DNA of 64,000 bases from Larix kaempferi (Eukaryota; Streptophyta; Pinopsida; Pinales; Pinaceae), in contig BSBM01000370.1 of NCBI GenBank assembly GCA_027924585.1, forward strand, positions 25,787,501 through 25,851,500, given 5' to 3'. The notes beneath the pieces were generated by a model. That model ran no database searches and was not told where the DNA came from. It worked only from the letters and a program-made list of their open reading frames with translations. The first letter of the stretch is position 1; the number at the start of each line of letters is the position of its first letter. This document shows, one piece after another, positions 37,193 to 48,985 of the stretch. Made by a program: the position numbers and the translations under genes.

Positions 37193-37408
37193 TGTTGATG
37201 TATATGTAACTTCGGAATGTATTTCATATATGTATATTGTACTCCTATAGAGATGGTATTATTCCTCTATATGGATGTGTTTGTATTCCTATAGAGATGT
37301 TATTATTCCTCTATATGGAAGTGTCATCATTTATATTGTAAGTGTCGTAACTTATACTTGATGGGTTATTAGACCACCTTGTTGGGGTCAACCCTGTATA
37401 AGTCATGT

Positions 37409-37580
37409 GGGTCAAAGGGTTATTAGACCACCCTATTGGGGGTCGTCCATGTGGGTCAAAGGGTTATTAGACCACCCTATTGGGGGTCGTCCATGTGGGT
37501 CAAAGGGTTATTAGACCACCCTATTGGGGGTCGTCCATGTGGGTCAAAGGGTTATTAGACCACCCTATTGGGTGTCGGCC
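37409..37580 (+). repeat. 44-bp tandem array in the 5' LTR (four units)
   Basis: Units starting GGGTCAAAGGGTTATTAGAC begin at 37409, 37453, 37497 and 37541. The 3' LTR has only two (47316 and 47360). Confidence 0.9.
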
Positions 37581-37650
37581 CAGTCAGCTTTGTGTTATGT
37601 GGTTAAGTTGAGGCCGACCTAGTAAAGGTTATTAGGCAAGTCAAGTCAAG

Positions 37651-37659
37651 TATAAATAG
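37651..37659 (+). promoter_or_regulatory. TATA box of copia 5' LTR
   Basis: TATAAATAG, also present at 47470-47478 in the 3' LTR and at 53472-53480 (minus) in the second copia. Confidence 0.75.
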
Positions 37660-37969
37660 AGTGAGGGAGGCACTCTATTTGATCATTCTATTCTCTCACA
37701 CACTTTTTGGAGAGTGGCACACTTGTGGAGGAGGAGAAGCTTCTGCTAGGATATGTCTATCTCTTATGCTTGGGTTGTATCATTGCTTTATCTATCTCTG
37801 AGGAAGTTATTGGGGTTTTTCATCTTTATGGTTTTCCCCAAGTAAACTCTGTGTCTCTTGTGTGCTTGCATTATTGTGTCCATGATTGATATGCTGTAGA
37901 TATGCTGCACATGTTGTTCTCTCAGTTAAGATCCTAGATTAGATTGAAGTAAATTCTGAAAAACTAACA

Positions 37970-37981
37970 TGGTATCAGAGC
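37970..37981 (+). promoter_or_regulatory. Primer-binding site (initiator tRNA-Met)
   Basis: TGGTATCAGAGC, a full 12-base match, directly next to the LTR end. Confidence 0.95.
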
Positions 37982-38344
37982 TAGCCTGAAAGAAGGCATG
38001 GTATGGCATGTATGACACTTGTTGCACTTACGATGCTAGGGCTTGATATAACAAAAACCAGTCATCGTTGCACTTTCGCTATAAATCCATTTTGGCGAAG
38101 TTTTAGGACCTGAAACTTTTACAGGTCGAATATAAGATCCCCATGTACCTTGTGTCCAAAGGACAAACTCTAATTCGTTGTACGTTGTGTTTTATGATCT
38201 GTACAATCTCGGGTTTCTGCCTCTTCCAGATCTAAGTCATAAACATCTGACCTAGGAAAAAAGATCATAACTTGGGCTAGGAAGCTCCAAATAAAATTTT
38301 GTAAAATGTGACAAGTAGTGCATGGACTGTACTTTCTCATGTAA

Positions 38345-39972
38345 TGTAATGTCCCCTCCTACCATGCCATCATGATAGAGAGGACGTGTTGCTAAAACCG
38401 GGCAACTAGCCCCATGAGCTTTTAACTAAGCGAATATTCACATAATATAAAAGACATATGGGATGTATAATTATAAGGAAAAACACAGCGAAAATAATAA
38501 CAATAACACATCCATCATACATTCAAGATATTCATCAAATAATAAATTGCAAAGTTAACACAAGAGAATACTTATCTTAACAAAGTAGTCCCAAGCAACC
38601 AGCTATGCGTCTGCAGCGTTCCACCCAACCATAGGCCAGTTGTGCTTATCAACCTCTTGATGCAACTGCCACCCCCGAGCTGGGCATGATCTCTACAAGG
38701 AATCAGGGAACAATAGACTCACACATAGCTAAGCATACACCAAGATGAGCCAAGCCAATCTACAATTGGGTTTATCAGGCTGCTAGGAAATGGAAAGGAA
38801 GAGTGGCTAAGCTAGTGAGCTCAAGCACAGAGCCAGGGGTAACCTTACAAGATCTATCTAGCTTGGCACCCACAATAAATACACACCCATCACAAGGAAG
38901 TATTCTTTTCACTGCTGTACAGTCCCTCAAGCCATACCTTCCCCATCTAGTGCTCTCAGGGTGTGCATAGAAGAGTAGCCAAAGCCCTCTTGATCTTCCA
39001 CAGAGGTTATCTCCCCCACTAGGTTTATCAAGCCCTCTTTGTCCACTACCACTCCAAATTTCTTGCTCACAAGTTCAAATCAAAACAGGGATGCACATAA
39101 CAACCGAAGTCTAAGTGCTGGGCATGAAGAAAAGTTTTTTTTTTTTACAGTGAGATGCCCAAAGATGGGGTTTTCATTCGCTTCAGAAAAACGTGGGAAA
39201 CCCAAAAACGAAACTAGAAGATGGGGAACAACCTGGGGAAGCCAAATCCGTTTTTAGAAAAACGTCCATGGACATTCTGGGCAAAAACGGCCTCCATAAT
39301 AGTCCCAAATCGTGGCCCTTCTCTCCCAGCTGCTGCCCAATGCAAAAACGAGCTCCCAGGCATTGAAAATGCAGGAAAAATGGTGAAAAACGTGATGGAA
39401 AAAGGCCCAGTAGTTCAGACTGCGTGAGAGGGCAAAGACTGACTGTTCAGAATGGCTTTGGGCACCATTTCGTGGGTGTTTTCTTGCCCAAGGAGACAAA
39501 ATACGATTTCCCAGGTTGATGGCTTGTCCATACACGAAATGGGCTGCCATACCTCTTCATTCCCAAGGCATTAACTACCTCAACCAATTTCTGAAAGAAT
39601 TAAATGATTGGGTCCATAACCCAAAATGGGTAGTTGGTGGTTTATGGGTTTTCTCATTGACACATGGATTAACACCATTGGCTCAAGGGTTTGAATAATT
39701 TCCCTCCCTATTCCTTGTAGAATCATGCCCCCATCTCTTTGTTGCATAGCATAGCTAGTTGTGGGTTTTTCATTAAAATTCGTATTTACATGATGTCTTA
39801 TTTACATTGTGCCTGTCTAGCACAAGAACCATAGGCATCTATTTTTAATTGCCGATACATAAAACGCTAATCATTGGTGGGGCCTTGGACTTGAGCTCCT
39901 CACCATGATTAAATATCAGTATTTACATCATTTACGATTTAATACAAAGGGGGTCAAAATCGGGACATTACA
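38345..39972 (-). repeat. Solo gypsy-type LTR (1628 bp) in the copia leader
   Basis: In the plus strand it begins TGTAATGTCCCC and ends CGGGACATTACA. It is flanked by a perfect TGTAA duplication (38340-38344 and 39973-39977). It carries the family blocks GTTCCACCCAACC (38618-38630) and GGCCTTGGACTTGAGCTC (39881-39898), and GAATACTTATCTT (38566-38578). The minus orientation follows from those blocks. Confidence 0.92.
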
Positions 39973-41772
39973 TGTAACTTTTTCAGAGGCCGAAACGGAA
40001 CCAGTGACACGTGGAACACCGTACAAGTTCGCTCTCCTGTTTTATCCCATAAAAAGGTCACGTTGTGACACTTGGCATAACTCTCTCTCAGAGAATCCAA
40101 TTGAGGTAAAACCTATGGGGTTGGAAAGATGACAGGTTGGGATACCACAAGTAGAAGTTTCAGACCCTGTGGATTTGTAATTTTGGAGTTACATTAGAAA
40201 CAATCAGGTGAATATTTATGTCAAAATAGAATTGGATTTTGAGCACCTTCATTCATGGCTCCGGGAATTAGGGTTTCGAAGAAAGTTAGAATTTTTGTAA
40301 TCGGAGACCACGGCTGAATGATACTCATCAAAGTCAAAATTTAGAGACCAAGATTAGATTTTTTGGTTAGGAAGAAGGCCGGGCTTGATCAGACCCTAGT
40401 TTGGGACTTTGATCGGAAAAGTGGAAAATTAGGGATTCTGCAAAAATGGGAATTTTTGAAATCTGTGACCACGGCTGGAAGCTCCTCAGAAAAATAGAAT
40501 CTTAGAGCTTTGGATCAAACCTTTTGATTGGGCAGAAGGGTGGTCTTTATCATACCCTAGTTCGGGGTCATGTCTAGTGAATCTGGAAGTTTCAAAGGCA
40601 ATTTTGAGGGGTGAAACTTTGCAGTTTTTCAAATTCTGAGTATACCGACTTGATCAGCTCATCAAGGCGCATTTTTCTATCCTTTCAGAAGTTTGAAATT
40701 CAAAGTTTGAATTTTAGGGTTTCTCTGACAAACCCTAATCCAGCTCTAGATCCAGTTCCTGCAAATCAAGTGGATTGGGTTAATCCTAGAAGAGAATGGA
40801 TTGGTCACCTGCATAAGTGAAGAAGTTCCTGTTTCAGAGGGAGATGAGGCTAAGGCCTTACATAAGAAGATTACAAGCAATCTCGACAGGTATGACTTAT
40901 CCAGGTATGTTTCGAGATTTGTTCATGATTAAGTTTATGGTATGTTTGTCTTCATATTATTACGGTTAGTACAATCTTCATTAAATTTAGACTTGTCGTA
41001 TCACCTTAATAAAATTATGAATGCATGATAGAAGATATTCAATGATTAGGGTGTTGACACTTATGATTGTACTAATGCATTATGGTGTTGTATGAGGTTT
41101 ATGTTTTCCGCTAACATGAAAGGTACACCAAGAAAGACAAATCATGTTCTAGTTCAAGAACATATGATCATGGTGACATGAAGACAAAGATTCATCCATT
41201 GTCATGGATCACTTAGAAGATCTATTTACGAGGTATGCATAACTTGGTTCTATAATGGTTAACCTATGACATATGCAGGTTACTAGCACAAGTCATTGAA
41301 GAGAACAAGAAGACATCATGTGGGTATGTTAGACATAATTAGCTAACATACTAATCTAGGTATGTTTTTCCTATATCAAGTTAGCATCCTACCTTGTGAT
41401 AGGATCTCTTATATAAGTATACATGGCATGATTGATAATGATTATTCATAGGTTTGAATAATCATGGGTTTAGGCATATTATGTTTCTTACCTTAATTGA
41501 TGATATGACTAACCAGAAGAGTCATGAAAGTATAGGTTTGAGTAATCACGGGTTTAGGCATATTATGTTTCTTACTTTAATTTATGATATGACTAACCAT
41601 AAGAGTCCTTGAATACTAATGCTTATTATTTCTGTTTGAAATGATCATGACTATACATGCTTAAGATTATTGTGTTTTGATAGTATTGAGAATATACTAA
41701 TAAATGTATGATTATGTATGAGATCTCGAGGATATCACAATAATGATACTTGTAAGCATGCATAGTGATCAA
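39973..41772 (+). other. Copia leader, no gag recognised
   Basis: This is 1.8 kb where gag and protease would be expected, but I find no frame for them. It holds two diverged copies of a block of about 165 bases (40270-40580; GACCACGGCTG in each, then ACCCTAGTT(T/C)GGG) and an 83-bp tandem duplication (41449-41610). Confidence 0.6.
41449..41610 (+). repeat. 83-bp tandem duplication in the copia leader
   Basis: ATAGGTTTGAATAATCATGG at 41449 recurs at 41532 with few changes. Each copy ends near GACTAACCA(G/T)AAGAGTC. Confidence 0.85.
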
Positions 41773-41946
41773 GGATGAATATAAGATCAAGGACAGGTAA
41801 TCCAGGAAGCAAAGATCAAGAGGAAGCACACTGCAGTAGTTTCTGCAAGGATGCAGATATTCAGAGGGAGTCGACCACTTCTCACAGTCCACATCAGAAT
41901 GGAGTTGCAAAGATTCAGAGGGAGTCCACCCAACAACCAAACAAAG
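41773..41946 (+). pseudogene. Copia integrase remnant
   Basis: The frame contains FCKDADIQRESTTSHSPHQN followed by GVAK. This matches the end of the copia integrase core, where T-T-P-x-x-P-Q-Q-N-G-V-A-E is conserved. Nothing upstream of it is recognisable, so most of the integrase is missing. The second copia has a matching but more worn stretch at 56907-57075, so the deletion seems shared by both copies. Confidence 0.6.
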
Positions 41947-42370
41947 ATAAGTATTTGAATTGTCATTTCTTACATATTTGTTTGTTTAAATAATGTTGTT
42001 CAATTATGTATATGCTTATGTTCCTAGACTTAGGTTGTGTATTATGCATATTAGAATAATTGCATTAATGAATAGTATACTACTAATATGCATGCGATGG
42101 GTAAGTGGCCTATGGCACTGTACAACATTCCATTGCTACTTATCTAGAATGAAACCTCTTTGCTGACATGTTGGGAGTTGTGCACACTCTTAACAAGGTT
42201 CTGGTAGAGATTGGAAGGCATTTAGAAAGTTATGGGATATGGATAAATGTTGTATTGAAGCATTGGCTAAAATAATTGCATGACTGTATGACATATTTAT
42301 TTATGTGTAAGAATTTTTTTTCTGAAAACTATGAGATGTTTCTAATCATGCAATTTAACTTGTTTTGTAG
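41947..42370 (+). other. Intron-like non-coding block in copia pol (424 bp)
   Basis: It lies between the integrase remnant and reverse transcriptase and begins ATAAGTATTTGAATTGTCAT after AAAG. It ends TTGTTTTGTAG before GAAAGATCAT. The second copia has a homologous block of 426 bp at 56481-56906 with the same ends. The right end looks like a 3' splice site. The left end looks like a donor with A in place of G (AAG/ATAAGT). Confidence 0.5.
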
Positions 42371-45300
42371 GAAAGATCATATACCTTCACCTACAAAAGA
42401 AGGACTACAACATTTGTTCCAACAACAAATATATCTATTGAATATATTGAATATATTGAAGTTCCTAGGATTCAGGAAGAATGCCATGATCGAGGAGTAC
42501 CAGTCGATCATGAAGAATGATGTTTGGGATGCAGTCCCAAGAAATGAAGGGAAGTCTGCTGTGACTTCGAAATGGATCTATAAGATCAAGCATGCTACAG
42601 ATGGTAGCATGGAGAAATACAAAATGAGGTTTGTAGCTCGTGGTTTCTCCTAGAAAAAGGGATTGAGTATGAAGAGACTTCTACACCTATAGCTAGGCAC
42701 ATTTCCATCAGATCAGTACTTGCTCTGACTGCAGTGATGAAATGGAAGATACACCAGATGGATGTCAAGACAAATTTCTTGAATGGTGTAGTTGAAGAGG
42801 AAGTGTATGTGGATCAGCCACTCGGGTTTGAGACACATGACCGAGAGTCACATGTGTGCAAATTGAAGAAAGCCCTGTATGGTTTGAAACAGGCTGCCAG
42901 GTCTTGGTATGGCAGGATAGATGGATTTCTATCTAGTTTGGGATTTACCAAGAGTAAAGCGGATTCCAACCTTTACTATGTAATGTCCCTTGTTAGGAAT
43001 TTTATTAAAATGGCAATTTTCCACTTTTTTTTTCCCTAGTTCGACCTTTGACTAATTTTGATCTCTAGGTCCCAAATTTCCCCCAAATGATCCCAAATAT
43101 TCTAAGAAGGTATATGAATGATATTAGAACATAAATATGTGTTTTAGGGATGCCTTTGGACCTTTAAAATACTTCTGCAAATCCTCTTTCAATTCTGGTC
43201 AATGTAGGTAACTTTACTAGTAATTTCCCTTTGACTAGTATTGGTCTCTAGGTCTCAAATTGACTCCAAATGCCTTCAAATATTCAAGGAAGGTGTATGA
43301 ATGGTATTAGGACTTGAATATTATGTTCAGGGATGAAATATGGCCACCAAAAGACCTCTGAAAACTCTCTTAAGATTCTGGACCAAGTATGCAATTTTAC
43401 TAGTAATTTGGGGGTTCAAATCCCCCTGGGGTAAGTACTGAAAATGGCTTCCCAAATGCCTCCAAACCCACTCAAATTTCCGAACAGAGGTAGAGAATGT
43501 ATTAAGGATTTTATTAAGGTCTCATGTGCACCATTAAGTGATTATTATATCTGTTCCAACCCTCTCCCATTCAACTGCAAAAATCACCAATTCGACCCTT
43601 GGGGAAATGACACTATTTCTTCTCCCAATGCAATTAAACTGAGTAAAAATACTTCAAATGCTCAAGTACAATACATGAAACTTGTATAAGGAATCCATGG
43701 TAGTATATTTATCACAAATATATCAGAGAATCATCCATTCATTCGAAATCATCAGCATTACATTGATTTACAACAAGGTAGTGGGAAATGACACTGTTCT
43801 TTCATTAAAATTGAGATTTATACAATTCTACTTGGAATTTCGACCTGAAACTTTCTGGAGATGAAGAAAAGAGTATTTAATTCATATTAAAAAATAAATG
43901 GGGCATTAGAAGCTCCCCCAAAGAGTACAATAGCTCACAAAAGATGCCCTCCCTCAAGGATCAAGAATATGCCATCAAAACTGGAAATGGTTGAAGGAGT
44001 GAGCTGCAATAGAAGAAACCATGAGCTGCCCTGTAGCTTACACCTGAAAATAAAGACTCCATTAAAGCTCCAAATGAAAGGTCTGAATGGCCTTTCCAAT
44101 TACCAACTTGGATGGGAATCTTTCACCCTCGAAATTGGCTAAGGCAAGAAACTAGTCATCCACTAGCTCTCCCTCTTCACAAATGCAATTGAAAATTCTA
44201 CAAATGATCAAAATCTGGTTTCATTATTTTTTATTGACATTTATAAAGTTCTAATTTCCTCCATGGGTCTAATTCCTTCCAAGAGACTCATGCCAACTCA
44301 AGTTGGGAAGAGATTCCAACGAACGCCACTTGTACAACAATTCCTAGTATCCCACTTCCACCAAATCACATGTGGAAGCATCTTAGCTGCCCTAACACCC
44401 TTGAGCACCATCTTGGAGTCTATTTTTAGCCCTGACATGTAATATATGTCATATGTCAGCCTTTAGGTCTGATTTGTGTCATAGGTGTCATAGCATCTTC
44501 ATCATTGTTGTCATAGAGCTAGGGAATCTAGCCCAAGTGTCTCACTGGCTCCAAATTGCCTCTTCCTCTTCCATGGGAGTTACTCTTCCTCTATATTTCG
44601 ACCTCATTGACTCATGAAAAGTATTATTGAACTTATAAATCATCCCAATAACATTAGGCTTCCCATAGATTCGAAATTGCAAGAAGAGGATGCCATGTGG
44701 CACATACATTTTAGCTTGTGTGGGTCCCACTTCCTCCATGTGTCTTCATGATGAAATGCCACTTTGATTTTCACTTGTATATATTTATTTATCTCCCTTA
44801 TTAAATATTTATTCCATCCTAATGTTCCAACATCATTTATTATCCCCATTATTCACAATCCCAAAGCTTCCACCCCAAACCTAGGAAACTAGTAATTTCC
44901 CTCCTTGGCAATTATTTGACCTTTAGCATCAATTTGACAAACACTAATAAATATGGCCATTATGATTAGGCCATTGTGACCCAATGCCAATTTTGGGACA
45001 TGACATACTATAAGGTTGAGGAAGGAAATCCAGTGATACTACTTTTGTATGTGGATGACCTGTTTGTTACAGGTGAGGATAGATTGATTGCTGACACGCA
45101 GCGGAAGCTTGCTGCTGAGTTCGAGATGAAGAACTTGGAGATGATGCACTATTTTCTAGGTATGGAGGTGTGGCAGAGTGCAGATGGAATATTCCTTGGA
45201 AAAGGGAAGTATGCAGTAGAGATCCTGAAGAGGTTCAAGATGGTGGACTGCAAGGCCATGGCCACACCTATGGCATCGAACCTGAAGCTTCTGTGTGATG

Positions 45301-46031
45301 ATTCATCTGAGCCTGTTGATGCTACTATGTATCGTCAGATGATTGGGTCCTTGATGTACCTGACGAATACGAGACCGGACATTTTCTTTGCGATGAACAC
45401 CTTGAGCCAGTATCTGACAGATCCGAGACATGTTCACCTGATAGCTACAAAGCATGTTCTGAGGTACCTGAAGGGTACAGTTGATTATGGGCTCAAGTAT
45501 GATGCGAATAAGAAGTTTAACCTGGAGGGTTATGTTGATTCGGATTGGGTAGGAAATTCCATTGATCGGAAGAGCACTTCAGGGTGCTGCTTCAGTATGG
45601 GATCCGGTATGATCTCTTGGTTTTGCAGGAAGTAGTCCTGTGTGGCACTGAGTACAGCCGAAGCAGAGTATGTCACAGCTTGTTCGGCTAGTTGTGAGGC
45701 AGTATGGATTAGGAAGCTACTGTTTGATTTGTTTGATCTCCAGTTGAGTGCTACTTGTATATACTGTGACAACCAGAGTTGTGTGAAGTTGTCAGAGAAC
45801 CCAGTGTTCCATGACAAGTCGAAGCACATTGAGATCAAGTTCCACTATATCAGGGATATGGTGCAGAGAGGAGCAGTGAAGCTCCTGTATGTTGCGACGG
45901 TCGAGCAGATAGCCGATGTGTTGACCAAGCCGCTGACCAGAGTGAAGTTTGAATACTTCAGAGGGAGATGCCTTCCAAGGGGAAGTGATGAAGTCCAGAG
46001 ACACAGATGCACATGGGCCATTCTTGCATAG
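42371..46031 (+). pseudogene. Copia reverse transcriptase and RNase H (split by a solo LTR)
   Basis: Reading starts with MIEEYQSIMKNDVWDAV, then TSKWIYKIKHA, YKMRFVARGFS (stop at 42651), VMKWKIHQMDVKTNFLNG with the first catalytic Asp, KLKKALYGLKQAARSWY and KADSNLYY. Here the solo LTR 42979-45005 interrupts. After it come KVEEGNPVILLLYVDDLFVT with the YVDD box, MMHYFLGMEV, and DTRPDI-type sequence. RNase H follows, with YVDSDW, ALSTAEAEYV after a stop at 45633, IYCDNQSCVKL, HIEIKFHYIRD and ADVLTKPL. These are textbook Ty1/copia motifs. Catalytic residues remain, but two stops, a frameshift near 42655 and the insertion make it dead. Confidence 0.92.
42979..45005 (-). repeat. Solo LTR (2027 bp) inside copia reverse transcriptase
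   Basis: It begins TGTAATGTCCC and ends GGGACATGACA, with a perfect TACTA duplication (42974-42978 and 45006-45010). Removing it with one duplication copy restores the SNLYY-KVEEG reading. The sequence differs from the other LTR family here. It lacks the GAGCTCAAGG and GGTTGGGTGG blocks and has its own tandem piece of about 182 bp (43049 and 43231). Orientation is inferred from the TGTAATGTCCC end. Confidence 0.9.
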
Positions 46032-46450
46032 TGGTAGGAAAGTCCTCCTATGTTGATAGATGTAAGGGCCGAGCCATTCTTACATGGTGGTAAGAAAGTC
46101 CTCCCATGGTAGGATGTAAGGGCTGGAGCCATTCTCACATGGTGGTAGGAAATTCCTCCCATGGTGAAGATGTAAGGGCTGGGGCCAGTCTGGCATGGTG
46201 GTAGGAAAGTCCTCCCATGGCCATTGACATAAGTGTCGGGGCCAGTCTGGCATGGTGGTAGGAAATTCCTCCCATGGCCATTGACATACGTGCCGGGGCC
46301 ATTCCGACATGGTGGTAGGAAAGTCCTCCCATGGTCGTTGATGTAAGTACTGTGTCTCACATGTTGGTAGGAAAGTCCTCGCATGTTGGTAGACTAGGTC
46401 TCGTATGGTGGTAGGAAAGTCCTCCCATATTAGAGACTGTGTGATGTGCA
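46025..46450 (+). repeat. About 56-bp tandem array after copia pol (about 8 units)
   Basis: Each unit has GTGGTAGGAAAGTCCTCCCA followed by a variable part with GGGCCAGTCTGGCAT or GAGCCATTCTCACAT. Spacing is 50-57 bases. The same array lies at 54190-54570 in the second copia. Confidence 0.85.
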
Positions 46451-47090
46451 TTTGGGTTGTGCTCCGTGGACTATGTGGTGATCTGAAGACGATGATGTGA
46501 CAATTAGGTACATGGCTTTTGCAGAGGCATAAAATTAGTCCTGAGATGCTCTTGCAGGTTTTGTAGAGGCAGTGTAATTAGTCCTGAGAGATCTTGCAGG
46601 TTTTGCAGAGGCAGTGTAATCAGTCCTGAGGTGTACCTACTTGCTGGCTTGCTTGCAGAGATGATGATGATCAGGATGATCATGTGATGATATACATCAG
46701 GTGGATGTATGGTGAGTATCAAGTTGATACTTTGTGGTCGTGGACAGGTTGTGCAGTGGCATGTAAAAGATCCTAGGAGATTCAATAGGTTGAGCTGTGT
46801 GCTCGTAAAAGGCCTGGGATGCTCTTGCGAGGTTTTGTTGACGCACGTGATGAGTCCCCAGGATTCCACAGTATGGCCAATGATGATGAAGACTTGCAGA
46901 TGGTGGGCCTACATCCAGTATGAAAAAGGACTGGCTCTGTAGAACTTCCTATGACGAGTAGATTCAGATATTGATTGAGATAGCAGTAGCAGTGACGATG
47001 ACGATGACTTGATGACGATTATCCAGTGACGACGATCCAGAGAAGAAGACTTGTGCTAGAAGACCTGTGTCGAGAAATACCTTCCTAGTT

Positions 47091-47099
47091 AAGAGGGAG
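47091..47099 (+). promoter_or_regulatory. Polypurine tract of copia
   Basis: AAGAGGGAG directly before the 3' LTR. It would prime second-strand DNA. The second copia has the same tract next to its 3' LTR (minus, 53746-53753). Confidence 0.85.
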
Positions 47100-47788
47100 T
47101 GTTGATGTATATGTAAATTCGGAATGTATTTCATATATGCATATTGTACTCCTATAGATATGGTATTATTCCTCTATACGGATGTGTTTGTATTCCTATA
47201 GAGATGTTATTATTCCTCTATACAGAAGTGTCGTCATTTATATTGTAAGTGTCGTAACTTATACTTGATGGGTTATTAGACCACCTTGTTGGAGTCGGCC
47301 CTGTATAAGTCATGTGGGTCAAAGGGTTATTAGACCACTCTATTGGGGGTCGGCCATGTGGGTCAAAGGGTTATTAGACCACCCTATTGGGTGTCGGCCC
47401 AGTCAGCTTTGTGTTATGTGGTTAAGTTGAGGCTGACCTAATAAAGGTTATTAGGCAAGTCAAGTCAAGTATAAATAGAGTACGGGAGGCACTCTATTTG
47501 ATCATTCTATTCTCTCACACACTCTTTGGAGAGTGGCGCACTTGTGGAGGAGGAGAAGCTGCTGCTAGGAGATGTCTATCTCTTATGCTTGGGTTGTATC
47601 ATTGCTCTATCTATCTCTGAGGAAGTTATTGGGGTTTTTCACCTTTATGGTTTTCCCCAAGTAAACTCTGTGTCTCTTGTGTGCTTGCATTATTGTGTCC
47701 ATGATTGATATGCTGTAGATATGCTGCACATGTTGTTCTCTCAGTTAAGATCCTAGATCAGATTGAAGTAAATTCTAAAAAACTAACA
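47100..47788 (+). repeat. 3' LTR of copia (689 bp)
   Basis: It has the same ends as the 5' LTR but only two 44-bp units. TATA box at 47470-47478. Followed by the target duplication TGTTT. Confidence 0.95.
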
Positions 47789-48080
47789 TGTTTAGCTTGG
47801 CTAAGTAGCATAAAACCTAGGCTCCAACCATATTTAATTGGGCTAAGTAGCAGAAAAAAGGGCCCATATCCAGGTGTCCACTAACCCCCTATTCATAGCC
47901 CACATCGGGGCCACAATAACTCTCAACACAAGTTCAATAGCCTGCATCACAAGGACTCACCTATTCACTAGACTAAATCTAAATTGGTCAATGAGGGAAA
48001 ACATATACTTCTCATTGTGGGTCTGCATAGAAATATCACATTTTAACAAACAATATACTCGATTGTTGAATTATTTCATT
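47789..48080 (+). repeat. Right half of the dispersed repeat split by copia
   Basis: It continues the segment at 37130-37192 and is homologous to 33415-33810. Confidence 0.75.
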
Positions 48081-48329
48081 TACTTGATTGATAACTCACC
48101 ATTCCTTTTTTTTCTTCCGTTTCAACAGAAAAGACCCGAATAACTTACCTCTAGCAACAAATTCAAGACTAAATTTTCCACCAAAGTATAGTAAATATCC
48201 ACAACTATCATGGACAAATATTTCTAGAATTATAGAATGAATGGAAAACCATAGACATATTAGAATCTACCAACTCCACAATAGACACCAAACTAAATGT
48301 AAACAACCATTTAAAATGCTAAGGTTAGA

Positions 48330-48630
48330 ATCCACCACGCTTGATTAAATGCCGAGGATACAACCCTCGCAAACCCACATCCTAGCTTTGAGATAAATAC
48401 AAATGCCAAACAATCCAGGTTAAATCCCAAGATTGCAACCGAGCTTAAATTCCACCATGCCAGATTGAATGTCGAGGATACAACACATGTCGAGTAGTCC
48501 AGGTTAAATACTAAGAGGTTATAACCGCTACACCAGAATGAATGCTAAGGATACAACACATGCCGAACAATCGAGGTTAAATCCTAAAGACACCACGCCA
48601 GAATGAGTGTCGAGCAAACAACATAAGGTA
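48330..48630 (+). repeat. Imperfect tandem array (about 90-bp units)
   Basis: Three to four units of CCACGCCAGAATGAATGCCG-like sequence followed by AGGATACAACACATG and CCAGGTTAAATCC. Confidence 0.65.
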
Positions 48631-48719
48631 CACCTGGAAAAATACCACATAACATATTAAATGCAACATAACAACCTAGGGTACACCTCACCACACTAGG
48701 CCCTAGCTACCAGGTAAAC

Positions 48720-48985
48720 ACATGGAATATTAAATGCAGATATGCAAGTGGGGATTAAATTCTAAGGATGGAGGGTGACACAACACTACCGACACACCCC
48801 CATTCTAGGAATCAAGATTGACGTCGATGCACAATCCGCAAATCATATTTTTTTTTTAAATTCAATTTAATACCAAAAATTCAAACTTACCATTAACATT
48901 ACAATTGCAAAATCTCAACGTTGTATGGACGAACTAATGCAACCCAAGCGATGATTGTATCTTAGGGACATATTAATAAAGAAAA
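48720..48985 (+). repeat. Dispersed repeat, second copy (homologous to 29680-29965)
   Basis: Same word order as the copy at 29680-29965. After 48985 the two copies part company. Confidence 0.75.

Larger units (their letters stand above)
37193..37969 (+). repeat. 5' LTR of copia (777 bp)
   Basis: TGTTGATG ... AACTAACA ends. It is 88 bp longer than the 3' LTR, exactly two extra copies of a 44-bp unit. It has a TATAAATAG box at 37651-37659 and ends directly at the primer-binding site. Confidence 0.95.
37193..47788 (+). mobile_element. Ty1/copia retrotransposon, plus strand, both LTRs present
   Basis: It runs from 5' LTR 37193-37969, through PBS 37970-37981, a long leader, a small integrase remnant, an intron-like block, reverse transcriptase and RNase H, a tandem array and a polypurine tract, to 3' LTR 47100-47788. 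The target duplication TGTTT is perfect (37188-37192 and 47789-47793). No gag and no full protease or integrase are visible. Two solo LTRs inserted later: 38345-39972 in the leader and 42979-45005 in reverse transcriptase. By eye I count about two dozen substitutions over roughly 690 aligned LTR bases (near 3.5%), so the insertion is not recent. Confidence 0.95.

Noticed and set aside
45845-46451. Minus-strand frames up to 179 codons, and the matching plus frame at 54244-54615
   Set aside because: They read through the 56-bp array downstream of copia pol and consist of repeated phrases only.
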